64,000 bases of DNA from Mytilisepta virgata (Eukaryota; Mollusca; Bivalvia; Mytilida; Mytilidae), in contig CM051508.1 of the NCBI GenBank assembly GCA_028015205.1, forward strand, positions 17,688,001 to 17,752,000, in the 5' to 3' direction. Position 1 is the first letter of the stretch. Each line of letters begins with the position of its first letter. The notes under the pieces were generated by a model. That model was given only the letters and a program-made list of their open reading frames with translations, was not told where the DNA came from and did not search any database. A program made the position numbers and the translations under genes. Positions 36,483 through 49,449 of the stretch are shown here, in pieces.

Positions 36483-39400
36483 ATATGAAAAAGTCCGAAG
36501 GCTCGGTATATTGTATATTTCTGGTACAACTAAAGAGAGTTATAATTTCCTAGAATTTACTAGACACGGACAAACAGACGAACGAAAAACCCCCGTCACT
36601 ATATATCCCCAGCTTCGTTAGGTTGGGACATAAAAAAGAAGCACATTGGATAACTTGACAGTAAGATGTGAGTTAAATAGTCAAATCACACTTGCAGGAT
36701 TTTGTATCAACACATAGAATGATGTAAGTATAATGAGAAGATTAAGTTATACATTTCAGGCATGGGAATCTTTCACTGGCTTGAAACAGCTTGTAAACTC
36801 CTTTACAACGTAATGTAAAAGCTGGGATATGGTGGGTTTATTTGCTACTGTTGGATCCCAAGTCCCCAAGATTATCCCAAGCTCAGTTTGTAGTATTTCG
36901 ATACTAGACCGAAATTAATACTTAAAATTTTCTGATGCAAAATTCTACAATTTGTGAAAAGTAAGGAGTAATTAACTCGGGAATAGCTATGTCCTTAGAT
37001 AGTTTTGGCTTACCCCTTTAGGTCAATTTGGAAGTTTGTTTTTTTTGGTATTTGTTTTGTTTTTCAACATTTTGGACCTTGGACACATCTGATGAGTCGT
37101 AAACCGCCGAAAATTGCACATCTTGTACAGCAACATTAGTATCAAAGAATGTCATCTTGACAGAAACTTTTTATAGACAAGTTTCACAGTTCCAAGCAAA
37201 ATGGCATTGTATATTTATTTATATATTTAGAGGATTCAATATCATTCCCAAAGGCCCGAGTATTTGGTACTCGGTTGATATACCATGTGCTTTAAGTTTG
37301 GTCATGACTTTAGTTTCCATATATCACGACTTGCCCGGCAAGATTACAAACTACTCAAAATACATCAAACATATAAACATGCATAGGTTATGTCAAATAT
37401 ATATGCCTTGGTACGTAGTATTTCGGCAAATAACATAACGAGTTGTACATGACGAAAACAGCATACACCTCAAAAACCGGTGACAAAAAAGGGAAAACTT
37501 TTAGCACAGATAGGAAGACAAACGCTTTCATTAAATCCAAAACAAAAGATAACCTCACAAAATTTCAAGCAATGGAACTCGAATGTAAATGAAAACCACA
37601 TGTCATAAGGTTTTAATGCCAGTTCACGCTTCAATAACAAACAAAAACAATCATTCGAAATCTAGGAATAAAGAGCAAAAATTCGTAAATTAGAACTCTG
37701 GAAAATTTGTATCATCAAACGGCTTTTGATCTCTTAACACATTTTTGTCGGTCACAAACTTAAGTTAACCTTTTACTTTTAAGCCTTAAGACGTGATTTT
37801 TGCGCGTCTACAGGGAACAAGGAAAACATTAACTTATTTTAAAATAACAAAAATGTTTTGTCTTATCGTTGCAATGTAATATATTTCGAATCTCCTTTTT
37901 TATGCGGTTTTTGTTATATTTCCTCTTGAGAATAAAAAATGTCAAACCTGACTTAAAATGCATTTAAGATTACAGGTTGGGACGTTGTCCGTTGGTAACT
38001 GATAATGAGGACATGGTTATGATGCGGTGATAAAGACGAACGTTTGTGTTTTTATATAGATTTCTTCAAACGGTCTCTTATTAGAATTGAATAAAATTAA
38101 TTCAGCAGAAAGCTCTGACTCTAAAGGAAGACGTTAACAAAACGCACATATAAGTGATATTTGAACTAATTAAACACATTAATATAATATGGGAAACTTT
38201 GTCTGTCAGAATAGTATATCACCGACGTTACTGCACGTTGTTCCAACGTGTTGCATTTTGTTGTGGCTACTGTTCTACATTGTGCCTCCAATAGTAATAT
38301 TACTGAATTTAAAACATCACTACAGAAAAATGCTCTTTTTTCTATTTGATCCAACTATATAAAGTGCGTACACGGATTCCGTGACACGGAAAACTTTGAA
38401 GATGGCTTTTTAAAACAAAATTGCAATGAGGACTAATTGTCTGAAATAGTGTATATTTCATATCAACAGTTTCTGTCACTTGGTATTTAGGTGTCCCCTT
38501 TCCGTCCTTTTAAGCTACATTTTGCCATTACATAGTGGATATTTAAGGGTCAAAATATTCCATGACTCAATTTGTTCGGGGGTCAATTCATTCTATTTTT
38601 TGTTACAATTATTGTTTCAACCCTGTCAGGCAAAGTTGTTCTTATCTGGATTACTTCTTTTTTTTTAAACGTTTAACTTAGGTAAAACAAATATTGTGAA
38701 TGATTATAAATACAATTGATCAACCTAATATAGCTCGTGATAAATGCCATATTGGTCGAATAGTAGGGCAATTTTTACGTTTTCCCTTGGTTGTTGTAGT
38801 TTTTTTTTTTTTGTATTTGGTTTTGTTTGGCTTGTGTATTTTGTATATTTAAGTCGTTTTATAACCTTTTTGACAGCTCACCATTTCCATTTATTTTCCC
38901 TTTTTTCTCAACTCAATGTACATTGTCGAAAGAAATGAAGCTTAGTTTTACAATTGATATAATTCATTGATAGTGATTTCAATGCTGCCTTTTTCACAAA
39001 CGTTTCTTATGTGTACGTGTCAGCAAAATGTTGTGTCCTGTCCTATCTCTAGAAACGTCAAATGATTTCCAAACAACAGGTGGACAAATATTGATGTTTT
39101 GAAGCTTTTTGTGTATTAACTGCGTTGATGATTGCGTCGATACGAGATTATTATTGTAGAAGTTGAGAAGTATAACACATAGTGCCGTACCAAAAACGCC
39201 TTTTCAGCAGAGATCTCAAACACGGTAGAAATAGAAATATCAAACTGCAAATATGTTGAGACGAAGTTTATTGAGCGTGTAATGAATCAATCGTTTGATT
39301 TGTAAAAAATGGGGAGAAAGAGCAAGGAATTTAAAGAGCAAATGTGTGTAAAAATCATATTCAGAAATTTAAAAAAATGTGAAAAGGGACCGGAATCAAA

Positions 39401-39670
39401 TATTATATTTTGCAAATAAGGTACCACCGCTCTGCGTTCCGTTTCACAAACATTGGTACGACTAAGATGGAAACTGGTTTCCTGACGTCAATGGAATAAA
39501 TCTATTGTAAACCGGAAGTCAGATCACACTTACGACTAATCGTAGTCGTACGAATGTTTGTCAAACAGAGACTTGAAATGATTAATGCCATAAAATGAAA
39601 CAGATGTGACCTGGAAGGTGAGCGAAGCGTAAAGTTTTTACCTATTTTTGTCGGTTTTTTGTGAAAACTT
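36483..39670. other. Repeat-bearing noncoding stretch
   Basis: Segment 37050-37162 matches the start of the 2-kb repeat pair. Around 39445-39575 an inverted pair (TTTCACAAACATTGGTACGA and its near complement CGTACGAATGTTTGTCAAAC) suggests a small MITE. No gene supported. Confidence 0.4.
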
Positions 39671-39674
39671 CGTA

Positions 39675-39732
39675 ATGGCGGGAAAATGTGGCACATGCAT
39701 CTGCATCTTTTTTCTTGTCAATTTGATTCAAG
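39675..39732 (+). CDS. Candidate first exon encoding a signal peptide
   Basis: ATG at 39675 opens MAGKCGTCICIFFLVNLIQG, a plausible signal peptide, and a possible donor (AAG then GTGTAT) leaves a phase-1 end like the receptor's own first exon. The donor is weak. I searched the rest of the window for matching Ig exons and found none, so the gene it would belong to is unknown. Confidence 0.25.
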
Positions 39733-41364
39733 GTGTATTCTTTCCTATTTGTTTTTACTTTAATGATACTGAATGTTAAAAAGGTTGAGGTAAGTCCATA
39801 AATAACTTTTTTTGTTCAATTAAGATAATATTTATTCATGTAATCACATCGGAAGCAAATGACCGAACGAAATTTCGCATGCATGGCTGTCACCGTGTTG
39901 CTGAAACTTTTTAGCCGGCATGCTGTAGTAGTGGGAATAATTCGATTGACATTTCTACTTTAAAGAGCGAGCTTCGCTCATTTAATATAATTTAATCAAC
40001 CAAGAAGAAACGAATTGCTCATGACGGTCATTTGTGTTGCCCTATCGGTTCGAAATGAGGAAACTTTGTAAACAACCTCACACAGATGCTTCCTGTCAAG
40101 TTTAATTCCATTTGGCCAGGCAATTTCAGAGGAGAAGATTTTTTTATATAAGCCAGTCAGAAACTAGAAATGCCCATGTCGGCCATATTTGTAGTCCAAG
40201 TCCAAGTCGAGGCGGAAATTTTTTGACCTGATATTCTTTTTTAATCATATTCCAGGATCATCGTAAGCCCGGTAGTACCCCTGAATTGTGGTATCACTTT
40301 TTTGTAGAGGTCGGTTTTTAGACACTACTGTACAATTTTCGAGTATTTTTGGATTTGTTCATTATTTGTTGTTACTAGCCTTAATTAAATACTAATGAGG
40401 CCTACATATATATAAATATGGTATCAATGAAAATCTTAGATTATAAACCTTTCAATGAATGCACAATATACATACTTTATGGTTCACGAATTTTCTGGAA
40501 AGCAAAAATCTTACCCCTACCCCTACTAAAATTGAGCAAAATGTTTTCACAAATAACTATTTCAAGATACACATTTATTATATCAAACGTTTTTAATGTG
40601 TCACTAGTAATGTCAATAGCAGCAGCAAGCCACCATGAAGGGAGATTTATGGTAAAATGGGATATTTTCAATTTCTTATATTTTAACTCAAAGTGACCTA
40701 TATTTCAAATTTACTAGTCAACTATAGATACCACCGTCCTTAAAGCGGTTGATCATCGTACATGTATAATAATGCCATGTTAAATGTATAAATTTATTAT
40801 CTTTGCACCTTTCAAACGGCCCAAAAATAACAAAATAGTACCCCCAGGAAATTCGATTTTTTCTATGTAGCATGGTTCTAAAGGATGCACTTTTTATTTG
40901 CTTTATCATATTTATCAGTTTAGGAAAAATTCGCCATTGACGTCTTTTGGGATGATTTACAATAACTTATGGTCAGAAAACATAAAAAATTATTATACGA
41001 TGCATCAACATTATCAGTCCTCATCCTCATCCGGTCGACGGCAAGCTGATATCTGACACATACAAGAGGTAAGTTCCAACAATTCAATTAGCGCAGACTC
41101 TTTCGATATAAGAAGTGGAACGAGCTGTTGTTCTCGTAAGTGCAACCTTTTATCCTTCGGTGAATGTAAGTTCTGGATAGTTTCTAGGCAGCGTTTTCAC
41201 GTAGTTGCTTGGTAATTTGACCTCTGAACATGATGTTTCAAATTATTTGAGGTAGGAGGTAAGTTTTCTTTCCCTTTGCCTTTTTTGAAAAAAATAATCG
41301 ATACCTGGCATAACCCCCCCCCCCCCTTCTTATAACTGTGTCTCTGAACTCGTTTTCAAATAGT

Positions 41365-43102
41365 CACTGACTTTCTTTCGCTTTTACATAAATTGCTAAA
41401 TCGAACGTAATGACTGTCTCTTTTCGTACTAAAACAGAACCATTATTTCCCAACTTTGTTCACTGGTTTCTTCCCTACCAAAGCAGTCTAAAATTTCCCA
41501 TCCATATTCCACTTGACCTAATTATCTTCTTTTGATGATCTGAATAGATTTTTCTCATTTCTTTTGGTCAAGTTATCCTCTGTAGAACATCACTAGAGTG
41601 GTGGAATATGTAGTTTGTTTTCCGTCGAATGTTTCTTTTAAGATACATTTTTGTCAACAGCAACTTAAACAAACACATTTGGAACAATATTTGAGGGTAT
41701 AACAACACCATTAGCGTCTGACTGTGCTAATACTTCTACGGCAGGACTAGTGTTTATCATTTCTACATCACCATATGACACACAATGTCCCATACAGTTA
41801 AGCACAGTGAACGTCTATTTAGAACCTGTTAAGTGCCGCAATGTTACAGCTTAACTTACATGCTTCGGCATTTTTTCTTACCTTTTGAAATACAGTGAAT
41901 TATATCTTGACATATCATAAGTATTTCGTCTTTGCTCCGATTCATTCTTACACATTGAATTCAAATCGCCAAAACCTTCCGTTTCGTTTGTTTTTGTAAT
42001 CAACCAACTTACAAACCAATAAAGGCTTTGTGGAACAAAATCTTTAGCGAAAGTCAGCTGTTCAATATCTAATGGTTGAATATTGATCCGATTGAACCCA
42101 TTTATGTCTTGTAAAACTATACGTGCTCATGATGAAGAAATCTGATTGGGGAATGATCGCGTCCACTGTCTTTACTAAGGTATTGCGTTTCAGATTCTTT
42201 CTCTCTATGCAAGTTTCTCATTGCTGCGTCATTTAAAATATCTTGTAAATATATTCCACTTGAAAATACAAGTTCCGGTTTTGTAGGATCAGTTGGTTGG
42301 TGGAACACTAACGAATTCTTGTAATGGTTCTGGAATCGACTCTTTTTATTTTGTGGACGATAGTTTTCGAATGGGACACCATTTTGTTTCAGATAGAACT
42401 TATACCGACGCAACAAGAAAGCATTGAATAAGCCTTCCCAGCTAAAAACCCAGTGTCTCCCTTTATCTGAAGTTCTAGAAATGCTTTTGTGAACAAATCT
42501 TCATTTTGGGGTTCCTTCTATGACTTGAATTGCACGTTTCTTTTAGCAGTATAGTGAGATTTGCAAAGACTGTGGTATAAGATCGATTCCTTGAATTTTT
42601 TTCAGCATTTCTGTATCTTCCTTTTCCTCTGCAGCTTGCAATATAGTCGTACCTGCAGAAAATATTGCAAAATATTTTTTTTAACTTTTTTGGACGTCCC
42701 GTGCTGGCAAAATATACATTTGGACCAGTCCATACCTGCAGAACTCGAACGGGACAATCTAGTGACCGAACTAGGCATCTATTCCTTCGAAGTGATATCC
42801 TGGGACATTGTCAGTGTTCGTTATGCAAACATTAAGTTACGCTGGCTTGTATAATTTGCGTAACAATTTTTATGCCAAACTAAGCTCAGCGTTGACAGAG
42901 AGTCTATGTCAGAATTTATTCGAATATACACTTCATCTTGTCTTTGTCGCATTGCGTCAACAAATCTAGAAACACCAGCAGGTGGTGAACTGCTCACGGT
43001 TTCTTTTGTGCATTTCGGACATATAACACATTTGACCATTCGGTCCTTTTGTCCGATTGCTCGGTATAAGATGTATTGACGCTTCCTCGTCTGAACTTCC
43101 AA
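41365..43102 (-). pseudogene. Decayed transposon-linked protein gene
   Basis: Minus-strand segments in changing frames line up, in order, with a family of large invertebrate hypothetical proteins often found on mobile elements. Segments are a Cys/His start (CPKC, WHKNCYANYTS), MDWSKCIFCQHGTSKKV, CKSHYTAKRNVQF, YRPQNKKSRFQNHYKNSLVF, KPELVFSSGIYLQDILNDAA, EILMICQDIIHCISKG, GVVIPSNIVPNVFV, ETFDGKQTTYSTTLV and TFDLAIYVKAKESQ. Several frameshifts and stops separate them, so no protein is made. Placement between inverted arms suggests it was the element's own gene; whether it was a transposase I cannot say. Confidence 0.6.
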
Positions 43103-44125
43103 TATCCATATTGCAAAATAACAATTTCTCTGCTGTTGTATTTACAGGTTAATCGTAATATTTAAAACATATTCGGCTCCCTAAGAACAAGTATTTACTA
43201 CAACAGGTAAGTAATTATAAAGTCTCTTGGAAATGAATTCAACAAACGTATGTTTCAGTTCACTACATCGAAACAGCGTTTACAATTTCAGCCTGATCTT
43301 TATAGATTTTCATTTATCACACAGTACAATTCTAAAATACCTAGAAGTATATTTATATGAAATTAAGTTGATTGATCAATCTGGTGTTTTAATGATATTT
43401 GTTTATTGATATTAACAACTAATTACACATTTAGTCGTCTCGCTTATCTATTTTATGGTCGTTTAAATAAAATAAAAACAGTTAATATGCACCAATTTTT
43501 TCCGTGTATTTCAATGTTTATGTTATCAAAAGATGCAAATTTGAATGTTTGAATTGGTAAATATTTGTGAAAACTATAAAAAAAAAATAGAATTTCACCA
43601 TTTAGAACCATGCTACCGAAGGAAAGAAATCAGATTTTATGAAATTTTATGTGTTTTTGGTAGGGTTAGGGGTGATATTTTGTACATTTTTGGCCATTTG
43701 TAAGGCGCAAATATAACAAATTTGGCGTTTTAACATTGTTTTAGCATACATGTACAGGTACGAAAATCAATCGATCTATTAATGATGGTATCTATAGTTA
43801 AAACGTGCAATGCAAATATATGGAAAATCCACAAAATTAAGAATATCATATTTTTCGAGTTTTTTAACCGTAAAACTCCTTTTATGCAGGATTGTTGGTG
43901 CTAATTCTGTTACAAGTGATATATTTAAAACATGTGATATAAAAATAGTCTCAGTTTTACTTCAAATGTTTATTTATAAAAACATTTAGGCTAAAAATGC
44001 ATTTTTTAATAAATTTTAGTAGGGGTAGGGGAAAGATTTTTTGCTTTCCAGAAAATTAGTGAATATAAAGTATGTATGTTTTGCATTCATTTAAAAGGTT
44101 ATACTGTCAGTATTTTTATTGATAC

Positions 44126-44128
<3 letters not shown>

Positions 44129-44176
<48 letters not shown>
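44129..44176. repeat. (AT)n microsatellite
   Basis: About 24 uninterrupted AT units inside the right arm of the 4.2-kb element. Confidence 0.95.
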
Positions 44177-44179
<3 letters not shown>

Positions 44180-44864
44180 CTACATTAATATTTAATTAGG
44201 GCTAGTAACAACAAATAATGAACAAATCCGAAAATACTCGAAAATTGTTCAGTAGGGTCTAAAAACCGACCTCTACAAAAAAAGTGATACCACAATTCAG
44301 GAATACTACCGGTCTTACGATGATCCTGGGATATGATTTAAACAGACTACCAGGTCAAACCGAGTAAATACTGGGTACACTACGTTTTCAGATTTCAGGG
44401 CCCTTTTTGAAAATCTCCGCCTCGACTATAGGTGCGGCACTAAGCGGAAATATCGATTGTAAACATTATATCTGGTACCCAATTGGTCTATAGATATGTG
44501 ATAAATATTTTTTTAACCCAGTTTTTAAATAAATTCCGGACAAACTGCTCCGCCTTGCGTTATTTGAAGTTGCTAACTTAACTAAAATAATCCTTGGTGG
44601 TATCAAGAATAGCAATTTTAAATGGAAGTTGTGTTCTTGTTTTCTATTTATAAGCAAGGGTATTTTACATGGGTGTTTTACACCGGTAAACGTTGTCTTC
44701 ATCCGCTTATAATTAGTTAAACGTATATTCCATGTACATTGGTTTCTTACATTATGAAGTCGAAAGAATGAACTGACACGTATTTTAAGTCAAAGATATA
44801 TAACATACAATGTAGGTATTCGTTGTCTTCAACTTACAGTGTTCTAATATCTAAGATGATGTTG

Positions 44865-45105
44865 GACCTGTTCCCACTGTCGTAATATTTCATGTGCCTC
44901 CACCGATTTGTGACTTCCACCGGATTGTCTTTGTTGAACTTTTACGACGGGTGCCGTATACGGAGCAGGAACTGCTTACCCTTCCGTAGCACCTGGGTTC
45001 ACTCCTGGTTTTTATATTAGTTCGCTTTGTTCATTATGTTTATTTGTTGTGCTTGTGTTGTTCATTTGTCTTCCCGGGTTTGTCTGTCCCAAGGATAATG
45101 GTTTT
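44865..45105 (+). repeat. Dispersed retroelement-tail repeat copy
   Basis: Contains CCACCGATTTGTGACTTCCA and GGAACTGCTTACCCTTCCG, then the T-rich tail. The first part matches the antisense fragment at 10990-11090; the second matches 13.8, 4.3 and 58.7 kb. It is the most complete tail copy in the window. Confidence 0.7.
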
Positions 45106-45281
45106 TTTTTTATTTGCTCCTTTTTGGTCATTTTAATATCGAAGTTAAAAAAAAAGAATTTTCATGTTTTTTGTCTATGTTGAAAAACAGGAATTTGTAT
45201 TACTTCTAATGGATGTTATCATGTTAAAAGAATTACTACGCATACATAAATACTTTTTAATTTTATTTTTTACTTCTGGTC

Positions 45282-45421
45282 TCAACGTCGCCTCCTATGA
45301 CATCTTCTTTTTGCCGGTTCACATTTCGGAAGGGTTTCTGTTGTATTGCAAACAACACCTGATCCTACAGGAGGGCATCCCATTGGGATTATACAACCGG
45401 AATAAGTTGTCGATTCTGGAA
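45282..45421 (-). CDS. Candidate terminal exon of a small Cys-rich, basic-tailed protein
   Basis: On the minus strand a usable acceptor (GTGCTTCTTTTTGAAAG) opens 46 codons in phase 1. The peptide has five Cys (in SGCIIPMGCPPVGSGVVC, then LPKCEPAKRRC) and ends in HRRRR before TGA at 45284-45282. AATAAA lies 15 bases beyond the stop (45267-45262). The composition suggests a secreted Cys-rich peptide, but I recognise no family and could not find its upstream exon. Confidence 0.35.
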
Positions 45422-45488
45422 CTTTCAAAAAGAAGCACACAACGTCAATACATATATACAACTTATTAGAACGTAAACACACTTTTTT

Positions 45489-46125
45489 ACCAGTATTTAG
45501 CAAAATTCAAAAAACTAATAAAAATTCTAGTATTGCACATGGTACATCTCCTTAGCTAAAATTTGGCTTCCTATTTCGGTATTTTTGGTTTTGAGTACTT
45601 CTTGTTTAAAATAAGTTTGGTTTTTGGTCTTAGAAATGTTTCGGTTTTAATGCTGCTGATGAGAGGAAACTCCTTGAAATGTGTCGTATACAGCAAAGTA
45701 AAAATTAACTATATCTAATATTAGTATCTTTCATTGTTATTTTGAAATCCCGGGACGATGCCTCTGCATGGTGGACCCTAGGTCCCCGAGGGTATTCGCC
45801 AACCCAAAGGTCGGACTTGTCTGACATGATTATTCATTGCTTTGTTACAGAAATTACAAGTGTTTAGCAAAATTCAAAAAAATAATGAAAATTTTAAGTG
45901 TTCATTGCTTGTATTGCACATGGTGGATCTCCATAGCTGAAATGTGGCTTCCTATTTCGGTATTTTTTGTTTTGAGTCCTTCTTGTTTAAAATAGGTTTG
46001 GTTTTTGTCTTCCAAATGTTTAGGTTTTAATGCTGCTTGTGAGAGGAAACTCCTTGAAATGCGTCGTATTCAGCATAGTATAAATTTACTATATCTAATA
46101 TTAGTATCTTTGGATTATTATTTTT
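45489..46125 (+). repeat. Two-copy tandem repeat, inverted partner at 53.2-53.7 kb
   Basis: Two units of roughly 390 bp share GCTTCCTATTTCGGTATTTT, TGAGAGGAAACTCCTTGAAA and ATATCTAATATTAGTATCTT. The reverse complement of the same unit occurs twice at 53215-53735. Together they bracket the 4.6-kb element between them in inverted orientation. Confidence 0.75.
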
Positions 46126-48416
46126 TAATTTACCTAAATCTGTAACTCTGCTTGATATGCTAGGCAATTATAATAATAATAGCCAGCACAGAGAGCGCTA
46201 TAGGAGTATATGCATTTTCTACATATGGTTCATTTAGAAAAGTCTTTGTTTAATGGGGCAGCCATATTGTGCTACATAAAAATGATAGAAAACAAGTTTA
46301 GTTAGCCGGAAACGGAAGTAAGTAAAGTAAGGGAAATTTCTTGCTTCAAATTATAATTTTTTATTCAGAATCATGATACCGGAAATGAGTTTCTGGAAAG
46401 GGCTATTGCTATGCTCGCATCACTGGCCACGCCATATTAGTAAAAACACAGAAAAAGTAACCCGCGTAGATACAATAAATGTACGAGCAAATAAAAAAAT
46501 TTTTAATTGTAAATAAAATAAATGTAAGAGTAATTTAAAAACTTAAAACAATAAACGTAAAATCATATTCCCCACTTGCGGATATTGAGCTTGTCTCCAA
46601 TGTACATGAAGTAACTTTCCTGACAGAAGGTGTCTTGTATTTAACATGAAGTGCAAAACTTACTTAATATTTTTTTTTCAGAAAATATAAAACTACGGGA
46701 GGCTTTCATCAGACTTCGAAAAAATTGGAAAAATATATCTTAAAACATATCATCAATGTGGGAAGAGGATATTGTTACTAGGAAGAAAATATATTTTGCA
46801 GAAAAAATGTGAATTTCGCCATTTATTTCTATGGAAGACACCTTCTTCAATGAGTAGATAACTCTGTAAATTTGAGACACCTCACATGTACCAAAAATAT
46901 AGAGGAAAAAGGGACAGATAAAATAATTGTAATATCTAATAAAAACGTTATGTGAATAATTGTTATAATAACACTTAAGGTTCCAATTAGCTTATGAGTG
47001 GTGGATTCAAAGGGGAGGGAGCGTGTTACCTCTACCACCACCCCTCTCCCCCACACACACTTTTGATCACAAAACCAATATTGTTTTATCGGTATATACG
47101 ATTTTTTAGTATATAATCGTCAAAATAAATTTTCGTTACATTTCAATTCTATTTTTTAAGCCCCCCACCTTGCAAAAATTCAATAAAACGTAGCCGGTTT
47201 TTTTGGATAAAATATTTTGATGATTTGGTTTTTTCAAGATTTGCATATTTCCCGTTTTAGTGTCCTTTTAGTGGACACTTTGCAAATTGCTGTTTCATCT
47301 GATTCATTTTATCTCATTTTTTTATTCACGATATATCTCTGTATTTAATTGTGAAATAAAAATAAAATTATGGTTAAATAAGTTTTACAAAAATTAATGT
47401 TAAGACATGTTTATGAATTGACAATTAACATACATAGAGCTATGGCTTCTAAACCTTTGTTTGTCATATGTACAGCTTGTGCCAGTGGTGATTAACAAGT
47501 CCTAATTAGTGCCCTTAGATCTTGTACATGTACAACCATATACACAATTCAGTGAATGTCCGCTTTAAACTGTTCACGGGACTTTAATAATAAAGTTGCA
47601 CTCACACTTTGACTTAGCATTTACAGTTGTTTGACGTACAGTGTCAGCTAACGATTTTTTGAACCATCACTAAGTAAACTTGCTAGTCAGTATCTATCTA
47701 TTCCCGCCACATCTGTCCCAGTAGAAATAATCTGCGGTGTGGTAGGAAAACCCTTCAGACCTGATATTTGTAGGTTAGGGGACACCACATTTGATAAACA
47801 TTAAATGTACTAGTCAAAAGATATTGTATCTTTCATGATTATTTATTATTCGCCTCAAAACTGTGTTTGGAAAGGCGAAGTATTGTAATCGTGCCATGTT
47901 TTCGTCACACAATTTGTCGCGGTATTTTTGCAAAACTGGTAAATATTCAGTCGTAAAAATTTACATATGAATATGTTTTAATGTGGAACAGTGCACCTAG
48001 GTATACGTTTTTTGATGCATAAAGAGGAGATATGCTTAATTAGCCTGTTCATTTTCTCAATGAGATGCACTACGTGCTATTTATAGATTTTAAATTGAGA
48101 TCGAGACTACTTATCATTTACTTAGTTGTGTTATAAATAAATATAGTCTATGTATTAATAAATTTATGTGAAATGTCGTGCACTATTTATTTTCTTATTT
48201 TATCAAGTAACAATCAAAAAGGTTTTATTAACTTTAAAATTTACCCAAATTGAATCACGTGCTGATTTTGAGCATATAGTTTTTTGGATTGCGAATAAAT
48301 TCATTAATTCGCCTCCAAACTTATATATAGCCTTGCACGTGGTTCAAGCAAACAATGTCTTCTATGGAATTTGAAATTATAATTTTAAAGGGATTAATTA
48401 GAATTATTTGCATTAA
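46126..48416. other. Noncoding stretch
   Basis: AT-rich. A purine-rich versus CCACCACCCC tract occurs at 47010-47060. No gene or clear element boundary seen. Confidence 0.4.
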
Positions 48417-49449
48417 TACCCAGGTAACACAATGATGTTTTTAGAATGTTTTTGAAACGTTGTCAATAATGTTGTAAAAATATCGCAGAAAAATATGAAA
48501 AAAATGTTAAAATGTATGGTGCAGTAAACAGCGGTTTAACGTTGTTTAAAACATTTTTCCAAAATATTTTTGAAACATCGTCCCAATATTTTTTATAATG
48601 ATCTGAAAATGTGTAATAAATATCATAAAAAAATTTTCTGAAATATCATTTAATGAAAAATGTTTTAAAAATATTTGAAAAACATTTTGATAACATTCAT
48701 ACAACATTTTAATAACATTTTTGTATTTCAAAACATCAGTTAAATGTTTTCAGGATATCAAAATGTGAATATTTTTATTATATCATGTAACCATTTGTCT
48801 TAATTTTTCAATAAACATCTGAAAAACATTTTCTAGAAACTTTTGAATGACATTTTATGAAAAATGTTCTAAAAATATTGTTAAAACATTTGGTAACATT
48901 TTAAAGACATTTTAAAAACATTTTCTGTATTTTAAAACATCAGTAAAATGTTCCAAGAATATTTATATGTCAATGTTATTTTGATATCATTTAAATATTT
49001 GTCATAAAAAAAATCCAAAACATTTAATAAATATCCTGAAAACATTTCTCCCTTCAGCACAACAAAATATTTTTAAAATGTTGTAAAAATGTTCCCATAA
49101 CATTCTGAAAATATTTTTATTATATTTTCATACTTCAAAACATCAGTCCAATGTTTTTTTAATATCATAAACATTATAACATTAAAGTTTGAAAAATATC
49201 CTCCTTACATTTTAAGATACCCTTTGAGTGTGCAGCTGACCATTTGGACATTTCAAATAAAATGTTCTACAATGTTCCTGTCAGACTGTAACGTTTATAT
49301 TGATATTCGGAAAGAATCTGTCTCATTTCCCAACTTTCTGCAAATGATTTTCTCTCATACATTGATGTATTGTAATGTAATGTAAACAAATTCAAACAGC
49401 TACATTTTACTCTGGGATATAAATGAAATGAAAAGATATTTTGATTTAA

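Larger units (their letters stand above)
40206..44426. mobile_element. 4.2-kb element with ~700-bp inverted ends and an internal dead gene
   Basis: Sequence from 40206 to about 40900 is the imperfect reverse complement of about 43590 to 44426. Matched blocks include GTCGAGGCGG at the outer ends, AAAACCGACCTCTACAAAAA, CATTATTTGTTGTTACTAGCC, CCCCTACCCCTACTAAAATT and CATGGTTCTAAA near the inner ends. Indels and an AT microsatellite (44129-44176) interrupt the right arm. The interior carries a decayed minus-strand gene, so the whole is best read as a formerly autonomous DNA transposon. No clear target duplication was found. Confidence 0.65.

Noticed and set aside
42561..42854. 97-codon plus-strand frame
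   Set aside because: Antisense to the decayed transposon-linked gene, which has recognisable segments on the minus strand.
48420..49200. CRISPR-like or regular direct repeat array
   Set aside because: The motif is degenerate, spacing is irregular, and the region is an arm of an inverted-end element in a eukaryotic genome.
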